Origin: Cohnella caldifontis
GTDB lineage: Bacteria; Bacillota; Bacilli; Paenibacillales; Paenibacillaceae
Direction of reading: 5' to 3'
Assembly (NCBI RefSeq): GCF_029360585.1
Contig: NZ_JAQZSJ010000001.1
Coordinates: forward strand, 372,001 to 436,000
DNA length: 64,000 nt
The position numbers and the translations under genes were made by a program. The notes below the pieces were generated by a model. It made no database searches. It had not been told where the DNA came from and worked only from the letters and a program-made list of their open reading frames with translations. This document shows, in pieces, positions 1 to 9,640 of this stretch (positions within the stretch are counted from its first letter, which is position 1; each line of letters starts with the position of its first letter).

Positions 1-1607
1 ATCGCCTCCATCGTGGCGCGGACGCGGGGATCCTCCGCGGGCAGAACGCCGAATTCGAACAGGGCGAACAGGCTGCTCTCCAGCGTCATGTCCTTCTCCC
101 AGCGGCCGTCCCGCCAGACCAATCCCCGGGCGAACCTGCCGGCTCCCTCGTCCCAGAGCCGGTCCAGAATGCCTTGCTTGATCCGGTTCGCGGCCCCCCG
201 GTAGCGGTCGCTCCGGTCATAGTCGCCGAACAGGTCGGCGAAACATGCCGCGCCCATCAAGCCGCCGTAGACCGAGGAGGCCGTGTACGTCCAGATGCCG
301 TAGCGCTCTTCCCACAGATCGTAGCTGGGTCGAGGCAACCCGAGCGATTCCTCGACGTATTCGCACAGGAATTCGGCCGCCCGCCGGACAAGCGAGCCGT
401 ACAGCGCCTGGGGGAGCTCGATTTCCCCGTGCCGGGCGTAATCCTTCCACAGCGCGTACGGCACGAGCGCGGTCTCGTCCTCCTGGATCGGCAGGCGGGG
501 AACCCCGTCTACGACGTACGGATGCCAGCTGGAGCCCACGGTTCCGTCCGGATTGTATTTGTGGTACAAGTAGCCGCCGGGGGAGAGCGCCTTCGCGCAG
601 AAATGGAAGAACGGCGCGATCGTTCCGTGATAACCGGCGAGAGACATCGCGTCCGCGATCAGCGCCCCGTCTCTCGGCCACATGTAGCTGTAATGGTCGC
701 GGTTGTACTGCAGGATGTCGGAATCGTTCGCCGCCAGGATGGCTCCCCGTTCGTCGATCTGCGTGCGGACGATGAGCAGGCTGTGCTTGAACTGCCGGAC
801 GGCCGGCTCGGGCAAATCCCCGAATCGGCTGCCGACGCGGGACAACCAATGGTTCCAATAAATGACGATCCGGCTGAGCAGCTTCTCGGGGTGGCTGTCC
901 GCCACGTAACGATCGAGGCGTTTGACCTCCTCCAGGCTGTCCCCGACGGACATCCAGTAATAGACCGTGCCCTCTCCTTCCGGCTGCACCCGGGTCCGGA
1001 AGGAGATCGCGCTGTCTACCGAACCCTGCGCGATCGCGTTGCCCGCGAGCTCTCCGTCCTCGGCGTCGCGCCAGGTGCCTTCGGCACCGTAGAACCGCTT
1101 GATCCCGGTCGAAAACTGATCGATGCCTCCGGTATCCGAACGCCCGTTGAACATGAAATACGAAGAACGCTTAAAGTGGAAGACGGTGCGGTTGTCCGGA
1201 TAAAACGCCGCGGTATCGCCGACTTCGCTGCCGTCGATCATTAAATCCTGGTGGAAAAAGACCCGGACATCTTTCGGCGAGCCGCCCAAGTTCCGCACCA
1301 CGACCCGTTTCAGGAAAATGCATTCCCGCTGATGGATCCCGTCGTTGATTTGCAGTTCCAGCCCCAGCTTCTCGTGGCGGGCCGTGACGTTGGTGACGAG
1401 GGAATCCTCGACGTAACCCAACTCGATTCGCCATGCCGGATCGTCGAGCCAGGCGAACTTTCCTTCGGCCCATACCCCGACCCGGCACTTTTGGCCTCCG
1501 ACGTGGTTCAGCTGTCCGACGTAGGGATAATACAAATCGCGGATAAAGCCGTGCCGGTCCAGATTGATCAACAGCTTGCCGTTGCCGATCACCAGATGTC
1601 GCGCCAT
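1..1607 (-). CDS. Glycoside hydrolase family 15-like protein (glucoamylase-type), 3' end cut by window
   Basis: Probably hydrolyses alpha-glucosidic bonds of glycogen or maltodextrin in the cytoplasm. Seen: an open frame of 535 codons from ATG at 1607, preceded by AGGAGGGAGC, running off the left edge. The start reads MARHLVIGNGKLLINLDRHG and is followed by a beta-sandwich-like N-terminal part. Further on come YNRDHYSYMWPRDGALIADA (about residues 300-320, the conserved GH15 WPRDG motif) and LPIQEDETALVPYALW, typical of the (alpha/alpha)6 barrel. No signal peptide. It follows glgA by 40 nt and is the last visible gene of the glycogen operon. Family assignment is firm; exact substrate (glycogen, maltodextrin, trehalose) is inferred. 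The C-terminal catalytic base lies outside the window. Confidence 0.85.
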   Translation of the reverse strand, partial: MARHLVIGNGKLLINLDRHGFIRDLYYPYVGQLNHVGGQKCRVGVWAEGKFAWLDDPAWRIELGYVEDSLVTNVTARHEKLGLELQINDGIHQRECIFLKRVVVRNLGGSPKDVRVFFHQDLMIDGSEVGDTAAFYPDNRTVFHFKRSSYFMFNGRSDTGGIDQFSTGIKRFYGAEGTWRDAEDGELAGNAIAQGSVDSAISFRTRVQPEGEGTVYYWMSVGDSLEEVKRLDRYVADSHPEKLLSRIVIYWNHWLSRVGSRFGDLPEPAVRQFKHSLLIVRTQIDERGAILAANDSDILQYNRDHYSYMWPRDGALIADAMSLAGYHGTIAPFFHFCAKALSPGGYLYHKYNPDGTVGSSWHPYVVDGVPRLPIQEDETALVPYALWKDYARHGEIELPQALYGSLVRRAAEFLCEYVEESLGLPRPSYDLWEERYGIWTYTASSVYGGLMGAACFADLFGDYDRSDRYRGAANRIKQGILDRLWDEGAGRFARGLVWRDGRWEKDMTLESSLFALFEFGVLPAEDPRVRATMEA

Positions 1608-1647
1608 GCTGCAGCTCCCTCCTAGGATCCGCCCGATTCCGGTCGGC

Positions 1648-3111
1648 TTAAGCGTCCGTGCGCCCAGCGGTCTGCTCCCGCTGTCCGGCCAGCTCCCGGT
1701 AGAGGCGTTCGTATTCCCGCGCGGAGGCGTTCCAGCCGTAATCCCGTTTGGCTCCGTTCGCGAGCAGGGCGGCCCGATGTTCCGGATTCCTCCAAAAGCC
1801 CAACGCTCTTCGGACGGTATACAGCAGGTCATGGGCAGTCGGAGGACCGAAGCTGAAACCGTTCCCTTCTCCTGTATATTCGTTGTATGGCTCGACCGTG
1901 TCGCGCAGCCCCCCGGTTTCCCGCACGATCGGAACCGTCCGGTACCGCAGGGCGATCATTTGGCTCAGCCCGCAGGGCTCGAACCGGGAAGGCATCAGAT
2001 ACAGGTCGGATCCGGCGTATATCCGCCGGGCCAGCCCTTCGTTGAATCCGAACCGGACGGCCAGCCGGCCGGAATGACGGCAGGCGGCGTCGCGAAGCGC
2101 GGCTTCGATCGCCGGATCGCCGGACCCCAGGATCGCCAGCTGCGCCTGCTCCTCCATCAAGCCGGGCAAAGCTTCCGCGAGAAGGTCGAAGCCTTTTTGG
2201 CCGACCAGCCGGGATACGATGCCGATGAGCGGAATCCCGTCATCCTCGGCCAGTCCCAGCTCCCGCTGCAGCGCCGCTTTGTTTGGTTTCTTCTGCTCCA
2301 TGGAATCCCGGTAGTTCACGGCGAGATGGGGATCCCGCATCGGATCGTATTCCGCCGTGTCGATGCCGTTCAAGATGCCCCGCAAATCCCCGGACCGCTC
2401 CCGCAGCACGCCGTCAAGCTTCTCGCCCCATTCCGGCGTCTGGATTTCCCGGGCGTACGTCGGACTGACCGTCGTGAGCTTGTCCGCGAATTTGAGGCCT
2501 GCCTTCATGCAGCTGGCCGCCCCATAGAATTCGAGCCGGTCCGGCGTGAACAGATCGTCCCCCGCGGACAGCAGATCCTGCAGCAACGACCGGGCAAACA
2601 CGCCTTGGTACTGCAAGTTGTGGATCGTGAACACCGTGCGGATGTCCCGGTACCCCGGCCGGTTCGCGTACCTCGTGCGCAGCAGCAGCGGGATGAGTCC
2701 GGTCTGCCAATCGTGGCAATGGATGACGTCCGGCATCCCGTCCAGCAGCTCCAAACATTCCAACGCCGCGACGCAGAAAAAGGCGAACCGTTCCGCGTCC
2801 TCTTCCCCGTACCCGTACAAGTACCCTCTTTTGAAATAATATTCGTTGTCCAGCAGCAAAAACCGGATGCCGTTCTCGCGCAGCTCGAACAAGCCGCAAT
2901 ATTGGCGGCGCCATCCCAGCTGCGCGAATGTATAGCCCCGGTATGCCGCCTTGGCGGCGATGTCCGCCGGAATTTCCCCGTATTTGGGCAGCAGGACGGT
3001 CACGTCCACGCCGCGTTCGGTCAATGCTTTAGGCAGGGCTCCGATCACGTCGGCCAGCCCGCCGGTTTTGACGAGCGGCACCGCCTCCGATGCCGCGAAC
3101 AGCACTCTCAT
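1648..3111 (-). CDS. glgA: Glycogen synthase (ADP-glucose), GT5
   Basis: Transfers glucose from ADP-glucose to the non-reducing end of alpha-1,4-glucan. Seen: 487 aa, the usual length for bacterial GlgA. The N-terminus MRVLFAASEAVPLVKTGGLA holds the KTGGL ADP-glucose-binding motif (residues 15-19). The C-terminal Rossmann half has the nucleotide-sugar region SRFEPCGLSQMIALRYRTVP (about 380-400) and RETGGLRDTV. It lies 37 nt downstream of glgD and 40 nt upstream of the GH15 gene, all on the minus strand, so one transcript is likely. ATG start agrees with the family N-terminus. Function is secure. Confidence 0.97.
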   Translation of the reverse strand: MRVLFAASEAVPLVKTGGLADVIGALPKALTERGVDVTVLLPKYGEIPADIAAKAAYRGYTFAQLGWRRQYCGLFELRENGIRFLLLDNEYYFKRGYLYGYGEEDAERFAFFCVAALECLELLDGMPDVIHCHDWQTGLIPLLLRTRYANRPGYRDIRTVFTIHNLQYQGVFARSLLQDLLSAGDDLFTPDRLEFYGAASCMKAGLKFADKLTTVSPTYAREIQTPEWGEKLDGVLRERSGDLRGILNGIDTAEYDPMRDPHLAVNYRDSMEQKKPNKAALQRELGLAEDDGIPLIGIVSRLVGQKGFDLLAEALPGLMEEQAQLAILGSGDPAIEAALRDAACRHSGRLAVRFGFNEGLARRIYAGSDLYLMPSRFEPCGLSQMIALRYRTVPIVRETGGLRDTVEPYNEYTGEGNGFSFGPPTAHDLLYTVRRALGFWRNPEHRAALLANGAKRDYGWNASAREYERLYRELAGQREQTAGRTDA

Positions 3112-3148
3112 GGCCTAACTCCTCCCCGGGCCGCGGCCCCGTCAAGCG

Positions 3149-4264
3149 TCAGATCACCTTGCGTTTGACGGCCAGGAACGGCATCTCCTCCGCCCCCCGC
3201 AAATGCTGCATCGGCCGGATTTCCACTTCCTTGTCCAGGATGCAGTTCGTCAGCGAGCCGTTTTCGCCCACCACCCCGTTTTGCATCACGATGCAGTTTT
3301 CGACCACGGCGCCCTTGCGCACTTTGACGCCCCGGAACAGGATGCTGTTGCGTACGGTGCCCTCGATGTCGCAGCCGTTGGCCACGAGCGAATCGCTGAC
3401 GTCCGCGCCGGGACGGTAACGGGTCGGCGGTTCGTCCTTCACTTTGGTGAAGATCGGACCGTTCCGGAAGAACAGCTCCTGCCAAACCTCCGGCTGCAGC
3501 AGCTCCATGTTATGCCGATAGTATCCCGCGACGTTGTTCACGATGCCGAGCCAGCCTTCGTGCAAGTAAGCGTTGACCTTGAGCGTGCCCAGGCTGGACA
3601 GCACCGCGTGCCGGACGAGATGGTCCTGGCCTTTCGCCAGCGACGATTCCACCAGATCCAGCAGCAGTTCCTTGGACAGCACGTACATTTCCATCGAGAT
3701 TACGTCGCTGGACAATCGGCCGTAATGCTCCTGCATTTCCGTGATGCGCCCGGCCTCGTTCACCTTCACCCTGCGGGCCAGCCCGGCGACGGGCTCCGGA
3801 CTCCGCTTGCAGACGACGGTGATGTCGGCGCCGCGTTGCCGATGGTCTTCCAGCACGCGGGCGAAATCGACGTTGCAGACCATATGGCTGCGGGTAATCG
3901 CCACGTATTCGAACGGCTCGCTGCGGGTGAAATAGTCCCGATGGCGGTAGAAATGGTACAGATCCCCTTTGCCGAAATCCGTCTGATCTTCCATCGACGG
4001 GGGGAGCACGAACAGGCCTCGCCCTTTGCGGTGGAGATCCCAGCTTTTCCCGGAACCGACGTGGTCCATCAGGGAGCGGAACTTCGTGTGGGCGAAAATC
4101 GCCGCTTTCGGGATGCCCGAATTGACCATGGAGGACAGCGCGAAATCGATCAGCCGGTACCGGCCGCCGAACGGGACGGTCGCCAGGCAGCGGCCGGCGG
4201 TCAATCCGCCCATTTCGTCCGTTTCGTGGATCAAGTTGATGACGCCGAGCATCGGCAAATTCAT
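3149..4264 (-). CDS. glgD: Glucose-1-phosphate adenylyltransferase regulatory subunit GlgD
   Basis: Non-catalytic or weakly catalytic partner of GlgC in the Bacillota-type ADP-glucose pyrophosphorylase heterotetramer. Seen: 371 aa, nucleotidyltransferase fold followed by C-terminal left-handed beta-helix repeats ([20 protein letters not shown]). Where GlgC has [10 protein letters not shown], this protein reads SHMVCNVDF, so the conserved Gly-Asp of the catalytic loop is missing, as known for GlgD. Start chosen at [11 protein letters not shown]; its ATG overlaps the glgC stop by 4 nt (ATGA), so translation is coupled. The open frame extends far upstream but only as a shadow of glgC. Confidence 0.95.
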   Translation of the reverse strand: MNLPMLGVINLIHETDEMGGLTAGRCLATVPFGGRYRLIDFALSSMVNSGIPKAAIFAHTKFRSLMDHVGSGKSWDLHRKGRGLFVLPPSMEDQTDFGKGDLYHFYRHRDYFTRSEPFEYVAITRSHMVCNVDFARVLEDHRQRGADITVVCKRSPEPVAGLARRVKVNEAGRITEMQEHYGRLSSDVISMEMYVLSKELLLDLVESSLAKGQDHLVRHAVLSSLGTLKVNAYLHEGWLGIVNNVAGYYRHNMELLQPEVWQELFFRNGPIFTKVKDEPPTRYRPGADVSDSLVANGCDIEGTVRNSILFRGVKVRKGAVVENCIVMQNGVVGENGSLTNCILDKEVEIRPMQHLRGAEEMPFLAVKRKVI

Positions 4265-5427
4265 ACGGTCTTCGCCTCCTTCAGCCGGTTCTCGTCCCGA
4301 TACGTTTCGCCGCTGCCCACGACGGCGATCTCGTCCGAATCCGCGCTGCCGACGCGGCAGCCATCCTCGATCACCGCTTCCTCGCCGATGATGGCGCGAA
4401 CGACGCGCGCGCCCGCTCCGACGACGGCGCCCGGCATGAGGACGGAATCCTCGACGAAGCTGCCTTCCCCCACGGTAACGCCGTGGAACAGCACCGAGCG
4501 GTTGACCGTCCCCCGGATCAGGCAGCCCTCGTTCACGAGCGAGCCGGTGACGTGCGCCCCGGCCGCCGCGTAATGGGCCGGCTGGTTCGGGTTGACGGAA
4601 AAAATCCGCCATGCGGGGTCGTTCAGCCGCAGGTCCGCCCGATCGTCCAGCAAGTCCATGTTGGCCTGCCAGAGGCTCTCGATCGTCCCGACGTCCTTCC
4701 AGTACCCTTCGAAGCGATAGGAATACAGCCGGGCTCCGTCCCGCAGCATCCGGGGGATGATGTCCTTGCCGAAATCGTTGGAGGAGCTTTTGTCCGCCTC
4801 GTCCCGGATCAGCTCTTCGCGCAGCGCCGGCCAACTGAAGACGTAAACCCCCATCGACGCGAGATTGCTGGCGGGTTTCTTCGGTTTTTCCGCGAATTCG
4901 ACGACCCGACCCGACTCGTCGGCGGTCAGAATGCCGAACCGGCTCGCGTCGCGCCAGGGAACGGTGATGACCGCGATCGTCGCGTCGGCCCGGTTCCTCT
5001 TGTGCGCCTCCAGCATCAAGCCGTAATCCATTTTGTAAATGTGGTCGCCGGAAATGACGAGCACGAATTCCGGCTCGTATCGCTCGATGAACCCGATATT
5101 CTGGTAAATGGCGTTGGCCGTTCCTTTGTACCAAGTCCCTCCTTTGGACCGGACATACGGCGGGAGCACGTGCATGCCGCCCTCCTTGCGGTCCAATCCC
5201 CACGGGCTGCCGATTCCGAGATATCGGTTGAGCACGAGCGGCTGGTATTGCGTGAGCACGCCGACCGTATCGATGCCGGAATGGACGCAATTGCTGAGCG
5301 TGAAATCGATGATCCGGTATTTGCCGCCGAAATGGACGGCCGGTTTGGCCAAATCCTTCGTCAGGACGCCGAGCCGGCGGCCCTCCCCTCCGGCCAGCAG
5401 CATCGCGATGCATTCGTTGCGCCGCAT
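4261..5427 (-). CDS. glgC: Glucose-1-phosphate adenylyltransferase catalytic subunit
   Basis: Makes ADP-glucose and pyrophosphate from ATP and glucose-1-phosphate, the committed step of glycogen synthesis. Seen: 388 aa; [20 protein letters not shown] nucleotide-binding loop near the N-terminus, the catalytic [10 protein letters not shown] motif at about residues 125-135, [11 protein letters not shown] substrate region, then beta-helix repeats at the C-terminus. Its stop overlaps the start of glgD and it begins 24 nt after glgB. Paired GlgC/GlgD points to a heteromeric enzyme as in Geobacillus; allosteric properties cannot be read from sequence. Confidence 0.97.
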   Translation of the reverse strand: MRRNECIAMLLAGGEGRRLGVLTKDLAKPAVHFGGKYRIIDFTLSNCVHSGIDTVGVLTQYQPLVLNRYLGIGSPWGLDRKEGGMHVLPPYVRSKGGTWYKGTANAIYQNIGFIERYEPEFVLVISGDHIYKMDYGLMLEAHKRNRADATIAVITVPWRDASRFGILTADESGRVVEFAEKPKKPASNLASMGVYVFSWPALREELIRDEADKSSSNDFGKDIIPRMLRDGARLYSYRFEGYWKDVGTIESLWQANMDLLDDRADLRLNDPAWRIFSVNPNQPAHYAAAGAHVTGSLVNEGCLIRGTVNRSVLFHGVTVGEGSFVEDSVLMPGAVVGAGARVVRAIIGEEAVIEDGCRVGSADSDEIAVVGSGETYRDENRLKEAKTV

Positions 5428-5451
5428 TTTCCGTCACTCCTCCCCGGGATT

Positions 5452-7470
5452 TCAAGCGTATGGCGATTCAAGCGGAATCGGTTGGCGGTATTCCGCGGGC
5501 GACCAGAATTGGAACGCCAGCGGGGGCAAGGAAATTTCCATGCTGCAAGGCTGGCCGTGCATCGGACGGTCCGAGGCTGAAGTTTCCGGCACCGCTTGGG
5601 CGCCGCTGCCCCCGTAATCCGCCTCGTCGCTGTTCATCAGCAGCCGGTAACGGCCCGGCAAGGGGACGCCGGTCCGGAAGACCGGGTAGGCCCGGCGGGA
5701 AAAATTGAACACGGCGACCAACGGAGCGTCATTCTTTGCTCCGCGGCGGATGAAGGAGACGACGGACTGCTCTGCGTTATGGACATCGATCCAGGAAAAC
5801 CCTTCCGGGTCGTGGTCCGACCGCCATAAGGCGGGCGTGCGGACGTACAGCTCGTTCAAGGCGCGGACGTACCGGTGCATGCTGTCGTGCAGCGGGTAGC
5901 GCAGCAGCATCCAGTCCAGCCCGGCGTCGTCTTTCCATTCGTCGAACTGGCCGAATTCGCCGCCCATGAACAGCAGCTTTTTGCCCGGATGGGCGATCCA
6001 ATAGCCGTACAGCAGGCGCTGGTTGGCGAATTTTTCGGGATAAGGGCCGGGCATTTTGTTCAGTAGGGAACGTTTGCCGTGCACGACCTCGTCATGCGAC
6101 AGCGGAAGGACGTAATTTTCGGAGTAGGCATACCACATGGAGAAAGTCAGCTGCGAATGGAGGCGCGGACGGTCCTCGGGGTCGGTTTCCATGTAGCGGA
6201 GCAGGTCGTTCATCCAGCCCATGTTCCATTTGTAGTTAAAGCCTAGGCCTCCCCGGTAAACGGGAGCGGTGACGAGCGGATAGGCGGAGGAATCTTCGGC
6301 GGCCATCAGGCTATCGGGATAGCAGCGAAAAACGGTTTCGTTGAGGGTGCGGAGAAACCGCAGCGCTTCAAGATGCTCGTTCGTGCCGTGCTTGTTGAGG
6401 GTTTTCATCGGGTCCGGCTTGTCGAAATGCAGGTCGATCATGCTGGCGACGGCGTCCACGCGCAGGCCGTCGATATGGTATTCGTCCATCCAGAACAGCG
6501 CGTTCGAAATCAGGAAACTGAGGACCTCGGGCTTGCCGAAGTCGAACGCCAGCGTGCCCCAGAGCGGCTTCTCGGCCCTCCGGGGATCGGCGTCCTCGTA
6601 AAGCGCGGTGCCGTCGAACAGGCGCAGGCCGTGGTCATCCTTGCAAAAATGGCCGGGCACCCAATCGAGGATCACCCCGATGCCGCGTCCGTGGCAGCTG
6701 TCTACGAGCATCTTCAGGCCGTCGGGCGGGCCGTAACGGCTGGTGGCCGCGTAATAGCCGGTCGTTTGGTAGCCCCAGGACCGGTCGAGCGGATGCTCCA
6801 TGAGCGGAAGCACCTCGAGATGGGTGTACCCCATGGCCGCGGCGTAATCGGCCAGTTCGTCGGCCAGTTCCCCGTAGGTGCGGAACTTCTCGGGCGCGTC
6901 CATCCGCCAGGAACCGAGATGCGCTTCGTAAATGAGCATCGGACGTTCGTATGGCGGATGCGCTCGTTTGGATGCCATCCACGCTTCGTCCTGCCAGGCG
7001 AAGTTGTCCAATCGGGAGACGACCGAGCCGGTCCGGGGACGGAGTTCGCCGCGGAAGGCGAAAGGGTCCGCCTTCAGCCTTCGGACGCCGTGGAAGTCGA
7101 TCAGCTCGTATTTGTAAACCTCCCCTTCGCCGATTCCCGGGACGAACAGGACCCATACGCCCGTCGTTCCGACAGACGACATGCGGTGTTCCGCGCCGTC
7201 CCATCCGTTGAAATTCCCGACGACGGACACGCTCCGGGCGTGCGGCGCCCATACCGCGAAGCGGACGCCCGGCTGCCCCCGATAGACGAGGGGATGCGCG
7301 CCGAAAGTCCGATACGCGCGGAACAGCCTGCCGGTATTGAACAGAAACAAATCTTCCGTCGAGAGCAAGGCCGGCGTGTCGCGCCTCCCCGCCCGGTCGG
7401 CTTCGTCCGGCCGCGGCAGCGGGGGGTCGTTCGAACCTCGCACCCTTTTGACATCCGTAAACTCCATCAT
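5452..7470 (-). CDS. glgB: 1,4-alpha-glucan branching enzyme, GH13
   Basis: Creates alpha-1,6 branches in glycogen. Seen: 672 aa with an N-terminal CBM48-type domain ([20 protein letters not shown], about 65-90), then the GH13 barrel with its conserved regions: [18 protein letters not shown] (nucleophile Asp), AEDSS (acid/base Glu) and [12 protein letters not shown] (transition-state His-Asp). Start is the first of two ATGs, 6 nt after an AGGAGT ribosome binding site. First gene of the glycogen operon; the 78-nt gap upstream to the oppositely ending nitronate monooxygenase gene must hold the promoter or the operon continues from it. Function secure. Confidence 0.97.
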   Translation of the reverse strand: MMEFTDVKRVRGSNDPPLPRPDEADRAGRRDTPALLSTEDLFLFNTGRLFRAYRTFGAHPLVYRGQPGVRFAVWAPHARSVSVVGNFNGWDGAEHRMSSVGTTGVWVLFVPGIGEGEVYKYELIDFHGVRRLKADPFAFRGELRPRTGSVVSRLDNFAWQDEAWMASKRAHPPYERPMLIYEAHLGSWRMDAPEKFRTYGELADELADYAAAMGYTHLEVLPLMEHPLDRSWGYQTTGYYAATSRYGPPDGLKMLVDSCHGRGIGVILDWVPGHFCKDDHGLRLFDGTALYEDADPRRAEKPLWGTLAFDFGKPEVLSFLISNALFWMDEYHIDGLRVDAVASMIDLHFDKPDPMKTLNKHGTNEHLEALRFLRTLNETVFRCYPDSLMAAEDSSAYPLVTAPVYRGGLGFNYKWNMGWMNDLLRYMETDPEDRPRLHSQLTFSMWYAYSENYVLPLSHDEVVHGKRSLLNKMPGPYPEKFANQRLLYGYWIAHPGKKLLFMGGEFGQFDEWKDDAGLDWMLLRYPLHDSMHRYVRALNELYVRTPALWRSDHDPEGFSWIDVHNAEQSVVSFIRRGAKNDAPLVAVFNFSRRAYPVFRTGVPLPGRYRLLMNSDEADYGGSGAQAVPETSASDRPMHGQPCSMEISLPPLAFQFWSPAEYRQPIPLESPYA

Positions 7471-7548
7471 CTTGACTCCTACTTTTGCGAAATCTTAGCC
7501 AAAGATCATCCTTCCTTTCCAATATATTGCGAAGGGATGAGAAAAATT

Positions 7549-8661
7549 TCAGGAGTTTGTTCCGCGGAGCGCATTCTCCGCTTCGGCGGCGATCCGCCTC
7601 ACGATTTCGCCCGCCGGTTCGCCGTTCCCCAGCTGCCGCAGCCCTTGGCCGGACCACAGGGACAAGTATTCGGCCCGCCCTTGGGCAGCCGCCGCCGTAC
7701 GGATCTCCCTCGTCAGCGCGTTTTGCAGCGGAAAAGGAAGCGCGGCGAGGCCGGATTCCCGCCACATCCGCATGAACGCGTTATCCACGCCCCGGGCAGG
7801 ACGGCCGGAGAACGCCGTCGTCACCTCGGTATCCGTTTCTTTGCTTGTCTTCAGCGCCTCGCGGTAAGCGGGGGCCGTGCCCGCCTCAAGGGACGTCAGG
7901 AATCGGGTGCCGAGCTGCACGCCTTGGGCGCCCAACAGGAGCGCCGCGGCCAGACCTCGCCCGTCCATCACGCCGCCCGCGGCGATGACGGGGATCCGCA
8001 CGCGGTCTACGACTTGCGGTACCAACGCGAACGTGCCGACATTCGCTCCTCCGGGGTATCGTCCGACATCGAACGTGCCCCGATGGCCTCCGGCTTCCGC
8101 GCCTTGGGCGACGAGCAGATCGGCGCCCTGCCGCTGCGCCTCTTCCGCTTCGTCGACGGTGGTGACCATGGTGATCACCTTCATTCCCCGGTCGGCTGCT
8201 TCTTTGCGGTATTCAGCGGGCAGTACGCCGAACGTCGTGCCGACGGCCGGCACCCGCTCTTCGAGCAGCACGGCCATCTGCTCCCCGAAGTCGATCGTCC
8301 GGGGTTCGTCGGGAAGGCGATCCGCCGGCTCGAGCCCCAGATCGGCGCGAACCCGGTCGATGAGGGACAAAATACGCCGTTCCTCCTCCGCCGGCAATTC
8401 CGTTCGGCCTTTCGCCGCGTTCGCCTGCGGAACGAACAAGTTGACGCCGAACGGCCGGTCCGTGGCCGCGCGGATCTCGCGGATAGCCGCGCGGAGTTGC
8501 TCCGGCGCCAGGTATGCCGCGCCTAACGTGCCGAACCCGCCCGCGGCGGAAACGGCCGCCGTCAGCGCGGCGGTTCCCGGCCCGCCGGCCAGGCCGGCTT
8601 GGAAAACCGGATATTGGATGCTTAGTAAACGGCAAACCTCGGTATGTAGGTTGACGGACAT
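7549..8661 (-). CDS. Nitronate monooxygenase / 2-nitropropane dioxygenase-like FMN enzyme
   Basis: FMN-dependent enzyme that oxidises alkyl nitronates, or a FabK-like relative. Seen: 370 aa; N-terminal YPVFQAGLAGGPGTAALTAA, then GGFGTLGAAYL, the phosphate-binding segment VAQGAEAGGHRGTFDVG (about 195-215) with the GxEAGGH signature of class I nitronate monooxygenases, and IAAGGVMDGRGLAAALLLGA. FabK enoyl-ACP reductases share the fold but usually sit in fatty-acid operons; none is visible here. Same strand as the glg genes, 78 nt upstream of glgB. Physiological substrate unknown. Confidence 0.85.
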   Translation of the reverse strand: MSVNLHTEVCRLLSIQYPVFQAGLAGGPGTAALTAAVSAAGGFGTLGAAYLAPEQLRAAIREIRAATDRPFGVNLFVPQANAAKGRTELPAEEERRILSLIDRVRADLGLEPADRLPDEPRTIDFGEQMAVLLEERVPAVGTTFGVLPAEYRKEAADRGMKVITMVTTVDEAEEAQRQGADLLVAQGAEAGGHRGTFDVGRYPGGANVGTFALVPQVVDRVRIPVIAAGGVMDGRGLAAALLLGAQGVQLGTRFLTSLEAGTAPAYREALKTSKETDTEVTTAFSGRPARGVDNAFMRMWRESGLAALPFPLQNALTREIRTAAAAQGRAEYLSLWSGQGLRQLGNGEPAGEIVRRIAAEAENALRGTNS

Positions 8662-8849
8662 AGGATGACTCCCCTTTCGGAATGTCGCGTTCTTCCCATT
8701 GTTTCATCCGGCGGCGGCCGAGTCAAAGGAATCCGTTGTTTCCCGAATCGTCGTCCATGTCATAGGTGGATGCCTGGAGTTACATACTCGAGTCATGCCA
8801 TTCGCGGAGATTGCTGGGGGGGCGTTGCGGGGAAAAGGAAAAGTCATAA

Positions 8850-8971
8850 CCACCGGCTTAGCCGGTGGCTTCCATCAGCCCTATAAGGGCATGGTGCAAG
8901 CAAAGCGCCTCGAAGGCGCATTGAAGATCTGCCAACCGCGTGTTGCCTCGGGCAAGCCCCTGAAAAGGGGC
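8850..8971. repeat. Cluster of five short palindromes at the IS200 3' end
   Basis: Five perfect or near-perfect small hairpins in 122 nt: 8850-8868 (CCACCGGC/GCCGGTGG), 8878-8890 (GCCCT/AGGGC), 8905-8919 (GCGCCT/AGGCGC), 8945-8953 (GCC/GGC, weak) and 8956-8971 (GCCCCT/AGGGGC). The outermost is probably the transposition end hairpin. The inner ones lie downstream of tnpA on its strand; they may terminate or structure its transcript. Confidence 0.6.
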
Positions 8972-8975
8972 CTCT

Positions 8976-9446
8976 TTACCCGCCCTTCTTTACCGACTCA
9001 CCCGTAAACGGGTCGAACAGTTCTTTCATCGTGAGTTGTTCATAATTCTTGTCTTCCATCAGTTGGTTACGAATGTACTCTTCAATGACTTTCTTATTAC
9101 GCCCTACCGTATCCACAAAGTACCCTCTGCACCAGAATTGTCGATTTCCGTACCGGTACTTCATGTTTGCAAACTTATCGAAGATCATGAGTGAGCTCTT
9201 GCCCTTCAAATAGCCCATAAATTCAGCCACACTTAACTTTGGAGGAATACTGACCAACATGTGAATGTGGTCCGGGCAGGCTTCTGCTTCGATGATCTCC
9301 ACACCTTTTCGTTCACATAACTCCCGTATGATCTTCCCGATTTCTCTTTTTAATTTTCCGTAAATCACTTGTCTGCGGTACTTTGGTGCGAATACAATGT
9401 GGTATTTGCAGTTCCATTTGGTGTGTGCTAGACTGCTCTTGTCCAT
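8976..9446 (-). CDS. tnpA: IS200/IS605 family transposase TnpA (Y1 HUH)
   Basis: Single-strand transposase that cuts and joins the hairpin ends of the element. Seen: 156 aa from the ATG preceded by AAGGAGGACAAGGG; the frame stays open 48 nt upstream but without a ribosome binding site. Motifs: KYHIVFAPKYRRQVIYGK near the N-terminus, DHIHMLVSIPP with the HUH metal ligands (about 63-73), and the catalytic tyrosine in EEYIRNQL near residue 127. Length and motifs are intact, so it may be active. Y1 enzymes act as dimers with the Tyr supplied in trans. Confidence 0.95.
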   Translation of the reverse strand: MDKSSLAHTKWNCKYHIVFAPKYRRQVIYGKLKREIGKIIRELCERKGVEIIEAEACPDHIHMLVSIPPKLSVAEFMGYLKGKSSLMIFDKFANMKYRYGNRQFWCRGYFVDTVGRNKKVIEEYIRNQLMEDKNYEQLTMKELFDPFTGESVKKGG

Positions 9447-9543
9447 CCCTTGTCCTCCTTGATATATGGTAGCGGTTGGCAGACCGGCTCCCATCTTATC
9501 ATTGAGTTCAAGGGATGACTACTCATAGCTATAAGCTTTCCTG

Positions 9544-9566
9544 AACCCCCAGTCGAACTGGGGGTT
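9544..9566. repeat. IS200 subterminal hairpin (tnpA 5' side)
   Basis: AACCCCCAG-TCGA-CTGGGGGTT perfect palindrome upstream of tnpA. Its position and tight loop fit the left-end imperfect hairpin recognised by TnpA. It is separate from the adjacent terminator at 9581-9609, which belongs to the host gene. Confidence 0.7.
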
Positions 9567-9580
9567 TTCGTATACAATAA

Positions 9581-9609
9581 GACGGGCAGGAGTCACGCTC
9601 CTGCCCGTC
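9581..9609 (-). terminator. Rho-independent terminator of the DUF3892 gene
   Basis: Stem GACGGGCAGGAG / CTCCTGCCCGTC followed on the minus strand by TTATTG. It lies 31 nt downstream of the DUF3892 stop. Confidence 0.75.
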
Positions 9610-9640
9610 CCATCGTCGGCGCTCGTCAGCCATATTCCCG

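Larger units (their letters stand above)
8840..9575 (-). mobile_element. IS200-type single-gene insertion element
   Basis: A single HUH transposase gene (8976-9446) bracketed by subterminal hairpins: CCACCGGCTTAGCCGGTGG at 8850-8868 and CCCCCAGTCGAACTGGGGG at 9546-9564. Known: IS200/IS605 elements end in hairpins rather than inverted repeats, make no target duplication and insert 3' of a short target. No tnpB is present. Ends are estimates, since the cleavage sites need a second copy or an empty site for definition. It sits in the spacer between two unrelated genes and disrupts neither. Confidence 0.85.

Noticed and set aside
174..1244. Long plus-strand open frame opposite the GH15-like gene
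   Set aside because: Antisense shadow of a GC-rich gene; no ribosome binding site, low-complexity Arg/Pro/Gly translation and no family features. The same applies to long frames opposite glgA, glgD, glgB, rhaB, rhaA, rhaD, lacZ, fucI, ltaS, the kinase and the cyclase.
3149..5455. Single 768-aa protein spanning glgC and glgD
   Set aside because: The first half is an out-of-frame reading of glgC; the real GlgD begins at ATG 4264.
8976..9575. TnpB or omega-RNA guide system
   Set aside because: Only TnpA is present; no RuvC-like protein or remnant was found within the element.
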